From contig NZ_CAUZLM010000006.1 of NCBI RefSeq assembly GCF_963580165.1, positions 1 to 64,000 of the forward strand: 64,000 bases of DNA. Direction: 5' to 3'. The DNA comes from Fructobacillus evanidus. GTDB taxonomy: Bacteria; Bacillota; Bacilli; Lactobacillales; Lactobacillaceae. The notes below the pieces were generated by a model. The model ran no database searches. It was not told the origin of the DNA and was given only the letters and a program-made list of their open reading frames with translations. The position numbers and the translations under genes are program-made. The number at the start of each line of letters is the position of its first letter. The first letter of the stretch is position 1. Positions 8,990 through 18,104 of this stretch are shown one piece after another.

Positions 8990-9373
8990 AAAATCAGCGA
9001 AAAGTATTTTTACTGAAAAAGCTGTTAAAGTGGGGATGATTAGCCTTTTTCACTGATAAATTTTCTTTCTAATAACGAAGATGAAAGACTGATTTTTCAT
9101 TGATTGGTATAGTTTCTTTTTGATTAGGATACTAAAAAGTCTCATTTTGATACGAATGTAGCTGTAATCGGATTTGAATTGAAAAGTGAAAATTTATCGC
9201 CAGATTCTTGCATTTTTTGGACAAATTATGTACATTAGTATGCGGTTATTTACCGCTTATTCTGCGCATGGTTGAGCCATTTTCGGCCAAACAAGAGACC
9301 CTGATTTGCCCAATGAAATTGTCAGAATTTAACTGTTTTCAAATAATCCAATTACCTATCTAAAGGGGAAATT
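8990..9373. other. AT-rich intergenic region between divergent copB and the ClC gene
   Basis: I see no gene here. It holds a small hairpin GCGGT-TATTT-ACCGC (9242-9256) and a weak rightward promoter candidate TTGCAT-17-TACATT (9208-9236) for the ClC gene. An AAGGGGAA ribosome site ends the region. Confidence 0.4.
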
Positions 9374-10693
9374 ATGGCTAATCAAAATGAACAGTCGCCA
9401 GCGGCTGAATTTAAAGAAGAGGAAAGTGCCTTCTGGTCACTGGGGATTGCCACGCTAGTCTTAGCAGTGGTCATCGGCTTTGCTGCACTCTTGTTGTCGC
9501 TCTTTTTGGAACACGTGGAAGTTTTATTCTTACATTTTCATGAATCATTCCGCCACTACAGTCCAAACAGTGCCAGCCCATTGCGCCGCTTTTTATCGGT
9601 TGTGATTGGGTCGACAATCGCTGGCTTTGTTTGGTGGGCAATTCGCTCACGGGGACGCAAAATCGTCGGTATTAATGGTGCCTTGAAGGGTGACGAGATG
9701 CCACCGATTAAGACAGCCTTAAACGTTTTGGCTCAGATGTTCTTTGTCGGAACGGGTGGATCCGTTGGCCGTGAGTTAGCTCCTCGACAAGCCGGGGTTA
9801 TGTTAGCCCAGGTTTATCAAAAGAAGACTGCTAAATGGCAGTTCTTGAAGTTAAGCCAAGAAGATCAAAAGCTGCTTTTGGCTGCCGCAGCCGGTGCTGG
9901 TTTTGCCGGTGTTTATATTTCGCCAATTACGGGGATGCTGTTTGCCGTTGAATTGCTGTTGAAGAAGGCCTCCGTGAAGACGATTTCGGTGTCTTTGATT
10001 ATGTCAACGATTGCTGCCTTGATGGGAGCAATCGTGAAGGGCTTTGATCCTTACTATGCCCTATCAAAGGTTGACCACTTCTCGCTGATTTTACTGGTTG
10101 TGTCCTTGATTATCGGCCCAATTGCCGGAATCTTTGGGGCGTGGGCAAAGCAAGCCTTTGCTTGGGCGCAAAAGTACCAGGCGAAGGGAAAGTGGCTTTG
10201 GTTAACGATGCCTTTGGTCGGTGTTGTCACTGGGTTAACTGCCTGGGCCTTTCCCTACGTGATGGGGAATGGCCGTGCCACTGCCCAGTACGCCTTTTTG
10301 CAAACAAACCATCACTTGCTATACTTCTTTATTGCTCTTGGTTTAGCCAAATTTGTGATGACCTTCTTGAGCTTGTATGCCGGCGGTACCGGTGGTACGT
10401 TGACACCCTCAATTGCGTTGGGGAGTGTCTTGGGTTTGGTTGCTTCCGTACCTTTAGCACCATTATTCCCAGGCATCTCACCTTGGCAGTTTGCTTTAAT
10501 TGGTGCCGTTGCTTTGTTAGCGGCTTCTCAGCAAGCACCACTGATGGCCATGTTTATGGTCTTTGAAATCAGTCATTTGGACTATTCAGCTTTGATTATC
10601 TTTGCCCTTGCGGTGGCCTTGTCATCGTCAACGGCTAAGATTTATTTGAACTGGTGCGATCGTCGCGTTGCAGCAAAATCTAAATTAAGTTAA
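9374..10693 (+). CDS. ClC-family chloride channel / antiporter
   Basis: An integral membrane anion channel or H+/anion (possibly fluoride) antiporter of the voltage-gated chloride channel family, 439 residues. Conserved anion-pathway segments are visible: GTGGSVGRELAP near residues 126-137, a variant of the GREGP motif that keeps the gating-type glutamate, and GGTGGTLTPS near 338, the GxFxP region. Many hydrophobic spans follow a short charged N-terminus. No regulatory CBS domains are present. RBS AAAGGGG precedes the ATG. It stands alone and ends at a strong terminator. The transported ion cannot be assigned by eye. Confidence 0.88.
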   Translation: MANQNEQSPAAEFKEEESAFWSLGIATLVLAVVIGFAALLLSLFLEHVEVLFLHFHESFRHYSPNSASPLRRFLSVVIGSTIAGFVWWAIRSRGRKIVGINGALKGDEMPPIKTALNVLAQMFFVGTGGSVGRELAPRQAGVMLAQVYQKKTAKWQFLKLSQEDQKLLLAAAAGAGFAGVYISPITGMLFAVELLLKKASVKTISVSLIMSTIAALMGAIVKGFDPYYALSKVDHFSLILLVVSLIIGPIAGIFGAWAKQAFAWAQKYQAKGKWLWLTMPLVGVVTGLTAWAFPYVMGNGRATAQYAFLQTNHHLLYFFIALGLAKFVMTFLSLYAGGTGGTLTPSIALGSVLGLVASVPLAPLFPGISPWQFALIGAVALLAASQQAPLMAMFMVFEISHLDYSALIIFALAVALSSSTAKIYLNWCDRRVAAKSKLS

Positions 10694-10702
10694 TTTCACT
10701 AG

Positions 10703-10740
10703 AAATGTCAGAATGTTTTTCAACATTCTGGCATTTTTTT
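10703..10740 (+). terminator. Terminator after the ClC gene
   Basis: AATGTCAGAATGTT pairs with AACATTCTGGCATT around TTTC and is followed by T7. Confidence 0.88.
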
Positions 10741-10779
10741 ATTACAGATAATACATAGGAAAAATGCGGGTTTCTGTCC

Positions 10780-10923
10780 AATGTTCGTTTTTAGTCTAGA
10801 AAACCCTTCTTATATGAGAAAATTATTATTAAAGAGCGAACACAAGTTGCGTCAGTTTTGTTATCATGTGTTTAAAGCGAACTGCATTTTTTGAAAGTGG
10901 CTCTATCTCAATAAAACACGAAC
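10780..10923. promoter_or_regulatory. Cluster of PurBox-like CGAAC motifs upstream of purE
   Basis: Four CGAAC cores lie in the 200 bp before purE: one inverted (10780-10792, AATGTTCGTTTTT, a one-mismatch fit to the Gram-positive PurBox consensus AWWWCCGAACWWT) and three direct (10837, 10878, 10919). In Bacillus and Lactococcus such boxes bind the PRPP-sensing PurR protein. That PurR acts here is inference. I could not place a confident -35/-10 pair. Confidence 0.5.
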
Positions 10924-10942
10924 AATACAGGAGGCGTACCGC

Positions 10943-11431
10943 ATGACAGCGCGTGTAGCAGTGGTGATGGGTTCTAAAAGTGACTGGCCAACAATGAAGC
11001 TGGCCTTTGATTTGTTGCAAAACTTAGGAATTGCAGCAGAGAAGCACGTAATTTCAGCCCACCGGATGCCAGTTCAACTACAAGAGTTTGGTTCACAAGC
11101 CAGAGAAAACGGCTTAGAAATTATTATTGCCGGAGCGGGTGGGGCAGCTCATTTGCCCGGGATGTTAGCCGCTAGCACAACAATTCCCGTTATCGGGGTG
11201 CCAGTTAAGTCCAGTAACTTAAATGGTCTTGATTCTCTCTTGAGTATTGTTCAAATGCCCGGAGGAGTGCCAGTCGGCACAATGGCCATCGGTAATTCCG
11301 GCGCCAAGAATGCGGCCCTCTATGCCGCTTCGATTTTGTCTTTACAAGATGAAAAGATTGCCGCTAATTTGGCTGATTTCCGCGCTAAGCAAACTGCTAG
11401 CTCAATTGAAAGCGAAGGGGAGTTGCAATGA
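10943..11431 (+). CDS. purE: N5-carboxyaminoimidazole ribonucleotide mutase
   Basis: Class I PurE: rearranges N5-CAIR to CAIR in de novo purine synthesis. The N-terminal GSKSDW, the SAHRMP segment (about 40-45) and GAGGAAHLPGM (the substrate loop) are all present. Length 162 is typical. The start has an excellent AGGAGG at 10931-10936. First gene of the operon; it overlaps purK by four bases (ATGA), so the two are probably translationally coupled, and PurK makes the PurE substrate. Confidence 0.95.
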   Translation: MTARVAVVMGSKSDWPTMKLAFDLLQNLGIAAEKHVISAHRMPVQLQEFGSQARENGLEIIIAGAGGAAHLPGMLAASTTIPVIGVPVKSSNLNGLDSLLSIVQMPGGVPVGTMAIGNSGAKNAALYAASILSLQDEKIAANLADFRAKQTASSIESEGELQ

Positions 11432-12552
11432 CAGAGGCTAATCGTTACCTCGAACCAGGGAAGACCATCGGTATTATCGGTGGCGGTCAACTAGGGCAAA
11501 TGATGGCCCTTTCGGCTAAGGAAATGGGTTATAAGGTGATTGTCTTAGATCCAACGCCAGCCTGCCCAACCGCTCAGGTCTGTGACGATCAAATCGTGGC
11601 CGAATATGACGACCAAAAGGCCCTCCAAGAGCTGGCGGACAGGTCGGATGTTTTGACTTATGAATTTGAAAACGTCAGCCAAGAGGCCCTCAAAGACTTG
11701 AAGGATGCCTATGTACCACAGGGCGTTCGCCTCTTAGAAATTACCAGTAACCGCTTAGCGGAAAAAGCCTTTATTCGTGATGAAGCCCAGGTGCCGGTTG
11801 CTAAGTTTGCTAGGGTTGAAAGCCCAGCAGACTTGGATCAGGCGGTTACTGAGGTGGGGTTGCCCGGAATTTTGAAAACGGTCAGTGGTGGTTACGATGG
11901 CCACGGTCAATTTGATTTAAACACCGCTGCTGATGTTGAAAAACTTAAGGACAACTGGCCGGGTGGCGTGCTGATTTTAGAACAAAAGATTGCCTTTACT
12001 AAGGAAGTCAGCGTGATGGTGACTCGGACGAAGCAGGGCCAATTAGTAACGTGGCCAATTTCTGAAAACGTTCACCAAAACCATATTTTGAAGACCTGCA
12101 TGATTCCAGCAGCGATTACCAAGGACCTGGATAGCCAAGTCCATGAAATTGCCAAGACGATTGCCGACAAGCTTGATTTACGCGGTGTCCTGGGCATTGA
12201 ACTCTTTGTTGACCAGGACAGCAACCAGGTCTGGGTCAACGAGTTAGCCCCACGGCCACATAATTCAGGTCATTACACGATTGAAGCCTGCAACATTTCT
12301 CAGTTTGAAGGGCATATTCGCAGTATCGTCGGCTTACCAATTCCAGCCATTAAGCTCCATGACCGCGCAATGATGGTCAATCTTCTTGGAGATGAATTGT
12401 TGAAGGCACGCCAGGCCTTCCCTGACCATGCCGACTGGCATTTTCATGATTATGGCAAGGCAGCCGTCAAGCCGGGTCGGAAGATGGGCCACCTCACGGT
12501 GGTTGGGCAACCGGCTATCGAAGATTTAAGCACATATTTCCAAACAATTTAA
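11428..12552 (+). CDS. purK: N5-carboxyaminoimidazole ribonucleotide synthase
   Basis: ATP-grasp enzyme that carboxylates AIR with bicarbonate to N5-CAIR. The N-terminal GIIGGGQLGQMMA nucleotide-fold segment is followed by the ATP-grasp core, with the conserved VNELAPRPHNSGHYT near residue 270. Length 374 is typical. It starts inside the purE stop codon and hands its product to PurE. Confidence 0.95.
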   Translation: MTEANRYLEPGKTIGIIGGGQLGQMMALSAKEMGYKVIVLDPTPACPTAQVCDDQIVAEYDDQKALQELADRSDVLTYEFENVSQEALKDLKDAYVPQGVRLLEITSNRLAEKAFIRDEAQVPVAKFARVESPADLDQAVTEVGLPGILKTVSGGYDGHGQFDLNTAADVEKLKDNWPGGVLILEQKIAFTKEVSVMVTRTKQGQLVTWPISENVHQNHILKTCMIPAAITKDLDSQVHEIAKTIADKLDLRGVLGIELFVDQDSNQVWVNELAPRPHNSGHYTIEACNISQFEGHIRSIVGLPIPAIKLHDRAMMVNLLGDELLKARQAFPDHADWHFHDYGKAAVKPGRKMGHLTVVGQPAIEDLSTYFQTI

Positions 12553-12570
12553 TCAGGAGAGTAAGGAAAA

Positions 12571-13323
12571 ATGACAGAAAATACAGTTGAATTTAACGGA
12601 CAGCAACTTACCCGTGGTGACTTGCTTTATGAAGGAAAGGCCAAGCAGGTCTTTGCAACCAACGATCCTGCCATTATCTGGATGCACTACATGGACCAGG
12701 TAACCGCTTTGAACGGGAAGGTCAAGGAAGAATACAGTGGTAAGGGCGAGTTAAATTCAAGCATCTCAAACCTCCTCTTTACTTACCTGTCGGATCAAGG
12801 TTTGCAACACCACTGGTTGGGATCAATTTCTGCCACCGATGAGTTGGTGAAGAAGGTTGATATTATTCCTTTGGAAGTCGTTACGCGCAACTATACGGCG
12901 GGGCACTTTGTTTCTCGCTTTGGGGTAGAACCAATGCAAAAGCTTTCACCCCGCGTTCAAGAACTGTATTACAAGTCTGATGAGCTCGATGATCCCTTTA
13001 TGAACGATTCACAGGCGGTGTCTTTGAAGTTCGCCAGCGAAGCTGATTTGAAGACGGTCTACGGATTGGCTGACCAAGTCAACGAGCTTTTGGTTGCCTT
13101 GTTTAACAAGATTGACATTACTTTGATTGATTACAAATTAGAATTTGGTCGGTTAGCTGATGGACAAATCATCTTAGCTGATGAACTTTCACCAGATAAC
13201 ATGCGTTTGGTTGATCAAAAGACGGGCAAGTCCCTCGATAAAGATGTTTTCCGCCAAAAGCAAGGTGACTTGCGTGTTGGCTACCAGGATGTATTGCAAC
13301 GCTTACAAGACGCGTTGAAGTAA
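12571..13323 (+). CDS. purC: SAICAR synthetase
   Basis: Joins CAIR and aspartate with ATP to form SAICAR. The N-terminal LLYEGKAKQVFAT, the central VVTRNYTAGHF and the C-terminal LADELSPDNMRL are family signatures. Length 250 is normal. It follows purK by 18 bp with an AGGAG site. No purB gene lies in this window, so adenylosuccinate lyase must be elsewhere. Confidence 0.95.
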   Translation: MTENTVEFNGQQLTRGDLLYEGKAKQVFATNDPAIIWMHYMDQVTALNGKVKEEYSGKGELNSSISNLLFTYLSDQGLQHHWLGSISATDELVKKVDIIPLEVVTRNYTAGHFVSRFGVEPMQKLSPRVQELYYKSDELDDPFMNDSQAVSLKFASEADLKTVYGLADQVNELLVALFNKIDITLIDYKLEFGRLADGQIILADELSPDNMRLVDQKTGKSLDKDVFRQKQGDLRVGYQDVLQRLQDALK

Positions 13324-13339
13324 AAGGAGTACAGAAAAG

Positions 13340-13588
13340 ATGTATTTGGCAAAAATTTACGTAACCTACAAGCCCTCAATTTTGGACCCGCAGGGGGTCG
13401 TTATTAAATCAGCCTTGGAGCGCTTGGAATACCAAGGCATCGAGGACGTTAGCCAAGGAAAGTACTTCCAAGTGAAGTTAACTGGTGTCGATAAGGCTGC
13501 TGTTGCCAAGGAAGTTGAATCTTTGGTTGAAGAATTATTAATTAACCACAATACCGAAACGTATACTTACGATTTGGAAGAAATTTAA
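13340..13588 (+). CDS. purS: FGAM synthase subunit PurS
   Basis: Small 82-residue subunit of the three-part formylglycinamidine synthase (PurS-PurQ-PurL) found in Gram-positives. It matches in size and place, just upstream of purQ, and has the typical N-terminus (KIYVTYKPSILDPQG). PurS bridges PurL and PurQ and helps ammonia transfer. An AAGGAG site precedes the ATG. Confidence 0.93.
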   Translation: MYLAKIYVTYKPSILDPQGVVIKSALERLEYQGIEDVSQGKYFQVKLTGVDKAAVAKEVESLVEELLINHNTETYTYDLEEI

Positions 13589-13602
13589 GAAGGAGACCAC
13601 CC

Positions 13603-14277
13603 ATGAAAGCTGCTGTCATTACTTTTCCAGGTTCTAACTGTGATATGGATATGTATCACGCTTTGGAATCGTTTGATGTTGATGTTGACTTATTAGACGA
13701 CCAGGCCAGTGACCTGTCAGCATACGATGCCATCTTTATTCCAGGCGGCTTTTCTTACGGTGATTACCTTCGCTCAGGTGCCGTTGCTAAATTTTCACCA
13801 GCGATGGACGCCGTTAAGGTTGCTGCTGACAACGGTCAGCTGGTTGTTGGTATCTGCAATGGTTTCCAGATTTTGACGGAAGCCGGTTTGTTACCTGGTC
13901 AACTCCTGGTTAACGAACAACCTGGTTTTATCTGCGATGAAGTCAACTTAGTGGTTGAAAATGCTGATAGTAACTTTACCAACACCATGAAAAAGGGCGA
14001 TGTCTTAAAGGTTCCAATCGCTCACGGTGAAGGAAACTACGTTACTGATGAAGCCACTCTCAAGGAGTTGGAAGACAACCACCAAGTTATTTTCCGCTAC
14101 CAGGAAAACGTTAATGGTTCCATGAATAAAATTGCCGGTATCACCAACAAAGCCGGTAACGTTTACGGGATGATGCCTCACCCCGAACGAGCAGTTGACG
14201 CCTTAACTGGTAACGACAGCGGTCGTGCTTTCTTCGAAAGCCTTTTACACGCAGTCGATCAAAAAGCCCACGCCTAA
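13603..14277 (+). CDS. purQ: FGAM synthase glutaminase subunit PurQ
   Basis: Class I glutamine amidotransferase that supplies ammonia to PurL. The nucleophile is Cys85 in GICNGFQIL, and the C-terminal MMPHPERAVD carries the His/Glu of the triad. The N-terminal FPGSNCD is typical of PurQ. Length 224 is normal. AGAAGGAG precedes the ATG. Confidence 0.95.
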   Translation: MKAAVITFPGSNCDMDMYHALESFDVDVDLLDDQASDLSAYDAIFIPGGFSYGDYLRSGAVAKFSPAMDAVKVAADNGQLVVGICNGFQILTEAGLLPGQLLVNEQPGFICDEVNLVVENADSNFTNTMKKGDVLKVPIAHGEGNYVTDEATLKELEDNHQVIFRYQENVNGSMNKIAGITNKAGNVYGMMPHPERAVDALTGNDSGRAFFESLLHAVDQKAHA

Positions 14278-14307
14278 TTAACACATCCGTTTTAAAGGAG
14301 AATTTGG

Positions 14308-16551
14308 ATGAGTACCCAACAAACTAACCCAATGGCAAATGAGCCAAGCCCAGATATGATTGCTGAAAAGCGCATTTATGCCGATTGGGGTCTAACAGAC
14401 CATGAATACGATTTGATTGTTGACCATCTTGGTCGCCGACCAAATTATACTGAAGCTGGAATTTTTTCCGGAATGTGGTCAGAACACTGTTCTTACAAGA
14501 AATCAAAGCCTGCTTTGCGTAAGTTTTGGTCGAAAAACGAACGTGTCTTACAAGGACCTGGTGAAGGTGCCGGTATCTTAGATATTGGTGACGGCCAGGC
14601 CGTGGTCTTTAAGGCCGAGAGTCACAACCACCCTTCTTTTGTCGAACCTTATGAAGGGGCTGCGACTGGTGTTGGTGGAATTTTGCGCGATATCTTCTCC
14701 ATGGGTGCCCAACCAATCGCCGTTTTGGATTCTTTGCGCTTTGGCCAATTGGACAATGCCAAGACCCGTCAAATCGTTGATGGTGTGATCGCCGGTATTG
14801 CCGGTTATGGCAATGCCATTGGGATTCCAAACTTGGGTGGGGAAATCGCCTTTGATGAATCTTATGCAGGAAACCCACTGGTAAACGTGATGTCAGTTGG
14901 TTTGGTTAACCAAAATGAAATGCAAGTTGGCCAGGCCAAGGGATCAGGAAACACGATTATCTACGTTGGTGCCAAGACTGGTCGAGACGGCATCAACGGG
15001 GCCAGCTTTGCCTCAGCAGAATTTTCATCAACAGAAGAATCTGATCGTTCAGCTGTTCAGGTTGGGGATCCCTTCTTGGAAAAGTTGGTCATGGATGCAA
15101 CGATTGATGCCATTAAGAAGTACGGTAAGAGCATTATCGGAATCCAAGACATGGGTGCTGCCGGCTTACTGTCATCAAGTTCTGAAATGGCCTCAAAGGC
15201 TGGTACTGGAATCGAATTGAACCTTGATTTGGTCCCACAACGTGAAGCTGCGTTGACGCCATACGAATTGATGTTGTCTGAATCACAAGAACGGATGTTG
15301 CTTGTTGTCCAAAAGGGCCAGGAACAACCAGTAATCGACCTCTTTGAAAAGGCCGGTTTGGATGCCGTTGCAGTTGGAACGGTGACAGACGATGGTCGTT
15401 ACCGCTTGAACTTCCACGGTGAAACAGTGGCTGACGTGGATATTGACTTCTTGACGAATGCACCTGAACCTAAGTTGGCTCAAGAAGAACCTGCTCGCTT
15501 GAAGGAAGCGAGTGCTAGTCAATACCAGCCAAACGTGGCAGACGCCAACCAGGTCTTGCTTGATCTTTTGGCACAGCCAACGATTGCCTCAAAGGCCAGC
15601 CTGTTCCGTCACTTCGATTCCCAAGTCCGTGCCGATACGGTTGTCAAGCCGGGTGGGGATGCCGGTGTAACACGGATCCGTGGCACGAAGAAGGCCTTAG
15701 CCATGACGACCGATGTGAACAGTCGTTATGCCTACTTGAACCCCTTTGTTGGTGGTCAAATGGCCGTGACCGAAGCTGCCTCAAACTTGGTCGCAACCGG
15801 TGCTTTGCCAATCGGAATGACGGATTGCTTGAACTTTGGTTCACCCGATAATCCAGAAGTTTACTATGAATTACACCAATCAGTTGAAGGAATCACGAAT
15901 ATGGCTAAGCGCTTGAATACCCCCGTGATTTCTGGAAACGTTAGTCTTTATAACGAAACTGACAACAAGGCTATCTTGCCAACAGCCATGGTCGGAATGG
16001 TTGGTTTGATTGCTGATAACCAACACATTACCCGTGCTGAATTCCAAAACGATGGGGACCAGGTTTACCTGGTTGGTACCATCGGCGATACCTTTAACGG
16101 TAGCGAAATTCAAAAGATGCAGACTGGTGATATTGCCGGTCAGTTAGCTGATTTTGACGTTGACGCTGCTCAGGCAAATCAGGACTTTGTTCTGCAGGCA
16201 ATCGAAGCCGGTTTGGTAGCCAGTGCGCACGACTTGAGTGAAGGTGGTTTGGGCGTTGCTTTGGCTGAAGCAACCTTCCCAAATGACTTTGGTTTGCAAG
16301 CTGATTTTGCAGGAACGACTGCACAATTGTTTGCAGAAGTGCCAGGACGCTTTGTTTTGTCCGTACCAAGCGAACAAGCAGCTGCTTTTGAACAAAAGAT
16401 GACTGAAACGAAGGCAGTGGTTGCCAAGTTGGGTCAAGTAACGAAGGATGCAGTCATCGCCATCCAAACAAAGGATGGCCAAGTAACGGTTGACCAAAAG
16501 GCCGCCAAGGCAAGCTATCAAAATGCGATTCCGCAATTGATGGCTGAATAA
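14308..16551 (+). CDS. purL: FGAM synthase large subunit PurL
   Basis: Catalytic ATP-dependent subunit converting FGAR to FGAM. At 747 residues it is the small PurL form that needs separate PurS and PurQ, both encoded just upstream. Signatures are SEHCSYKKSKPALRKF near residue 53, GPGEGAG and FKAESHNHPS near residue 100 (Mg/ATP site), and VSLYNET near the second half. Antisense open frames here are shadows. An AAAGGAG site precedes the ATG. Confidence 0.95.
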   Translation: MSTQQTNPMANEPSPDMIAEKRIYADWGLTDHEYDLIVDHLGRRPNYTEAGIFSGMWSEHCSYKKSKPALRKFWSKNERVLQGPGEGAGILDIGDGQAVVFKAESHNHPSFVEPYEGAATGVGGILRDIFSMGAQPIAVLDSLRFGQLDNAKTRQIVDGVIAGIAGYGNAIGIPNLGGEIAFDESYAGNPLVNVMSVGLVNQNEMQVGQAKGSGNTIIYVGAKTGRDGINGASFASAEFSSTEESDRSAVQVGDPFLEKLVMDATIDAIKKYGKSIIGIQDMGAAGLLSSSSEMASKAGTGIELNLDLVPQREAALTPYELMLSESQERMLLVVQKGQEQPVIDLFEKAGLDAVAVGTVTDDGRYRLNFHGETVADVDIDFLTNAPEPKLAQEEPARLKEASASQYQPNVADANQVLLDLLAQPTIASKASLFRHFDSQVRADTVVKPGGDAGVTRIRGTKKALAMTTDVNSRYAYLNPFVGGQMAVTEAASNLVATGALPIGMTDCLNFGSPDNPEVYYELHQSVEGITNMAKRLNTPVISGNVSLYNETDNKAILPTAMVGMVGLIADNQHITRAEFQNDGDQVYLVGTIGDTFNGSEIQKMQTGDIAGQLADFDVDAAQANQDFVLQAIEAGLVASAHDLSEGGLGVALAEATFPNDFGLQADFAGTTAQLFAEVPGRFVLSVPSEQAAAFEQKMTETKAVVAKLGQVTKDAVIAIQTKDGQVTVDQKAAKASYQNAIPQLMAE

Positions 16552-16562
16552 GGAGCACACCA

Positions 16563-18104
16563 ATGAATCAATATGTGAATGAAGTGACCGAACAAGCGGC
16601 TTACTCATCATTAAATGAAGAATGTGGCATCTTTGGTGTCTGGGGTCGTGATGATGCCGCTAATTTAACTTACTATGGTTTGCATGCGTTGCAGCACCGT
16701 GGTCAAGAAGGCGCCGGGATTGTTGCCAATAATCAGGGGCACCTGTGGCAGGAACGGGGTATCGGCCTTGTTGCCGAAGTTTTTGGTGACCCACGCCGTT
16801 TGGAAGCCCTGAAGGGCCAGGCAGCGATTGGCCACTTGCGTTATGCAACGGCCGGGGCGCATGGGATTGAGAACATTCAACCCTTGATGGCTAATTTCCA
16901 TGATATGCAATTGGCTTTGGCCCATAACGGAAACTTGACTAATGCGCAGACTTTGCGCAACCAGTTGGAAGAAGATGGGGCGATTTTCCAGTCCTCATCG
17001 GACTCTGAAATTATCTTGCACTTGATTCGTCGGTCACAGGCCGAGACCTTTGATGAAAAAATCAAGGATGCCTTGAATCAATTGCGTGGCGGCTTTGCTT
17101 TCTTATTGCTGACACCACACGCCCTGTATGCCATGTTGGACCCACACGGTTTCCGACCTTTTGTTATCGGTCAGATGCCAGATAACGGTTCTTACGTGGT
17201 TACTTCCGAAACGGCTGCTCTCCATGTTGTTGGGGCTAAGTACGTGCGCGATGTGCAACCAGGTGAATTGATTCGCATCGACAAGGATGGTATGAACATC
17301 ACTCATTACACGGATAAGACGACGTTGAACGTCGACGTGATGGAATATGTTTACTTCGCCCGTCCCGATTCTGATATTCACGGAATCAATGTCCACCAAG
17401 CGCGGAAGCGAATGGGGGCTGCATTGGCTAAAGAACAGCCAGTTCCCGGTGCCGACATCGTTGTTGGGGTGCCAAATTCAAGTTTGTCTGCCGCCAGCGG
17501 TTATGCCGAAGGCGCTGGGCTACCAAACGAAATGGGCTTGGTCAAAAATCAGTATATTGCCCGGACATTTATCGAGGCCACCCAAGACAAGCGTGAACGC
17601 GCCGTGCGGATGAAGTTGTCTGCCGTTGAGGCCGTTGTGAAGGACAAGAACGTTGTCCTCGTCGATGACTCCTTGGTTCGTGGTACAACTTGTCGCTATA
17701 TTGTCCGCATGCTTAAAGAAGCCGGGGCAAAATCAGTCCACGTCCGGATTGCGAGTCCAATCTTTAAGTACCCAGCCTTTTACGGGATTGACGTTCAAAC
17801 CCGGGCCGAATTGATGGGCAACAACCACACTTTGGCCGAAATGACCGAATTAATTGAAGCGGATTCATTGGAATTCTTGAGTAACGAGTCTTTGGTTTCA
17901 TCAATCGGTTTGCAGATGCCAGATGGTGAAACTGGCCTAACGACTGCTTACTTTAGTGGTCATTACCCAAGCCCAATTTATGACTACAGTCCAGAAATGG
18001 CTGAAGCCAAGGCAAGTGGTGAGGTTACCTTTGATGAAGAGCCAACCAGCTTGTATGTTCCGCAAAATCCAGCAGAAGATCAGCGAGTAGAAGGAGCAAA
18101 TTAA
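16563..18104 (+). CDS. purF: Amidophosphoribosyltransferase (PurF), apparently without Fe-S ligands
   Basis: Catalyses the first committed step: PRPP plus glutamine to phosphoribosylamine. A 20-residue N-terminal extension precedes the glutaminase nucleophile Cys21 in EECGIFGVWG, so propeptide removal is expected. The phosphoribosyltransferase PRPP loop VVLVDDSLVRGTT is at about 363-375. In B. subtilis-type PurF the C-terminus carries a CGxxC-type cluster ligand segment; here the matching stretch reads ETGLTTAYFSGHYP with no cysteine, so it probably lacks the [4Fe-4S] cluster. The start is fixed by AAGGAG at 16551-16556. Confidence 0.93.
   Translation: MNQYVNEVTEQAAYSSLNEECGIFGVWGRDDAANLTYYGLHALQHRGQEGAGIVANNQGHLWQERGIGLVAEVFGDPRRLEALKGQAAIGHLRYATAGAHGIENIQPLMANFHDMQLALAHNGNLTNAQTLRNQLEEDGAIFQSSSDSEIILHLIRRSQAETFDEKIKDALNQLRGGFAFLLLTPHALYAMLDPHGFRPFVIGQMPDNGSYVVTSETAALHVVGAKYVRDVQPGELIRIDKDGMNITHYTDKTTLNVDVMEYVYFARPDSDIHGINVHQARKRMGAALAKEQPVPGADIVVGVPNSSLSAASGYAEGAGLPNEMGLVKNQYIARTFIEATQDKRERAVRMKLSAVEAVVKDKNVVLVDDSLVRGTTCRYIVRMLKEAGAKSVHVRIASPIFKYPAFYGIDVQTRAELMGNNHTLAEMTELIEADSLEFLSNESLVSSIGLQMPDGETGLTTAYFSGHYPSPIYDYSPEMAEAKASGEVTFDEEPTSLYVPQNPAEDQRVEGAN

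Noticed and set aside
8398..9039. A 213-codon rightward frame rich in His and Val
   Set aside because: It is the antisense shadow of the His/Met repeat region of the copper ATPase gene; it has no ribosome site and no protein-like composition.
9231..9240. TACATTAGTA as a CopY-type copper operator
   Set aside because: It has a mismatch in the TACANNTGTA core, is about 335 bp upstream of the copper ATPase start and closer to the ClC gene, and no second copy is present.
16144..16611. Long leftward frame opposite purL and purF
   Set aside because: Antisense shadow of two well supported genes, without start signals.
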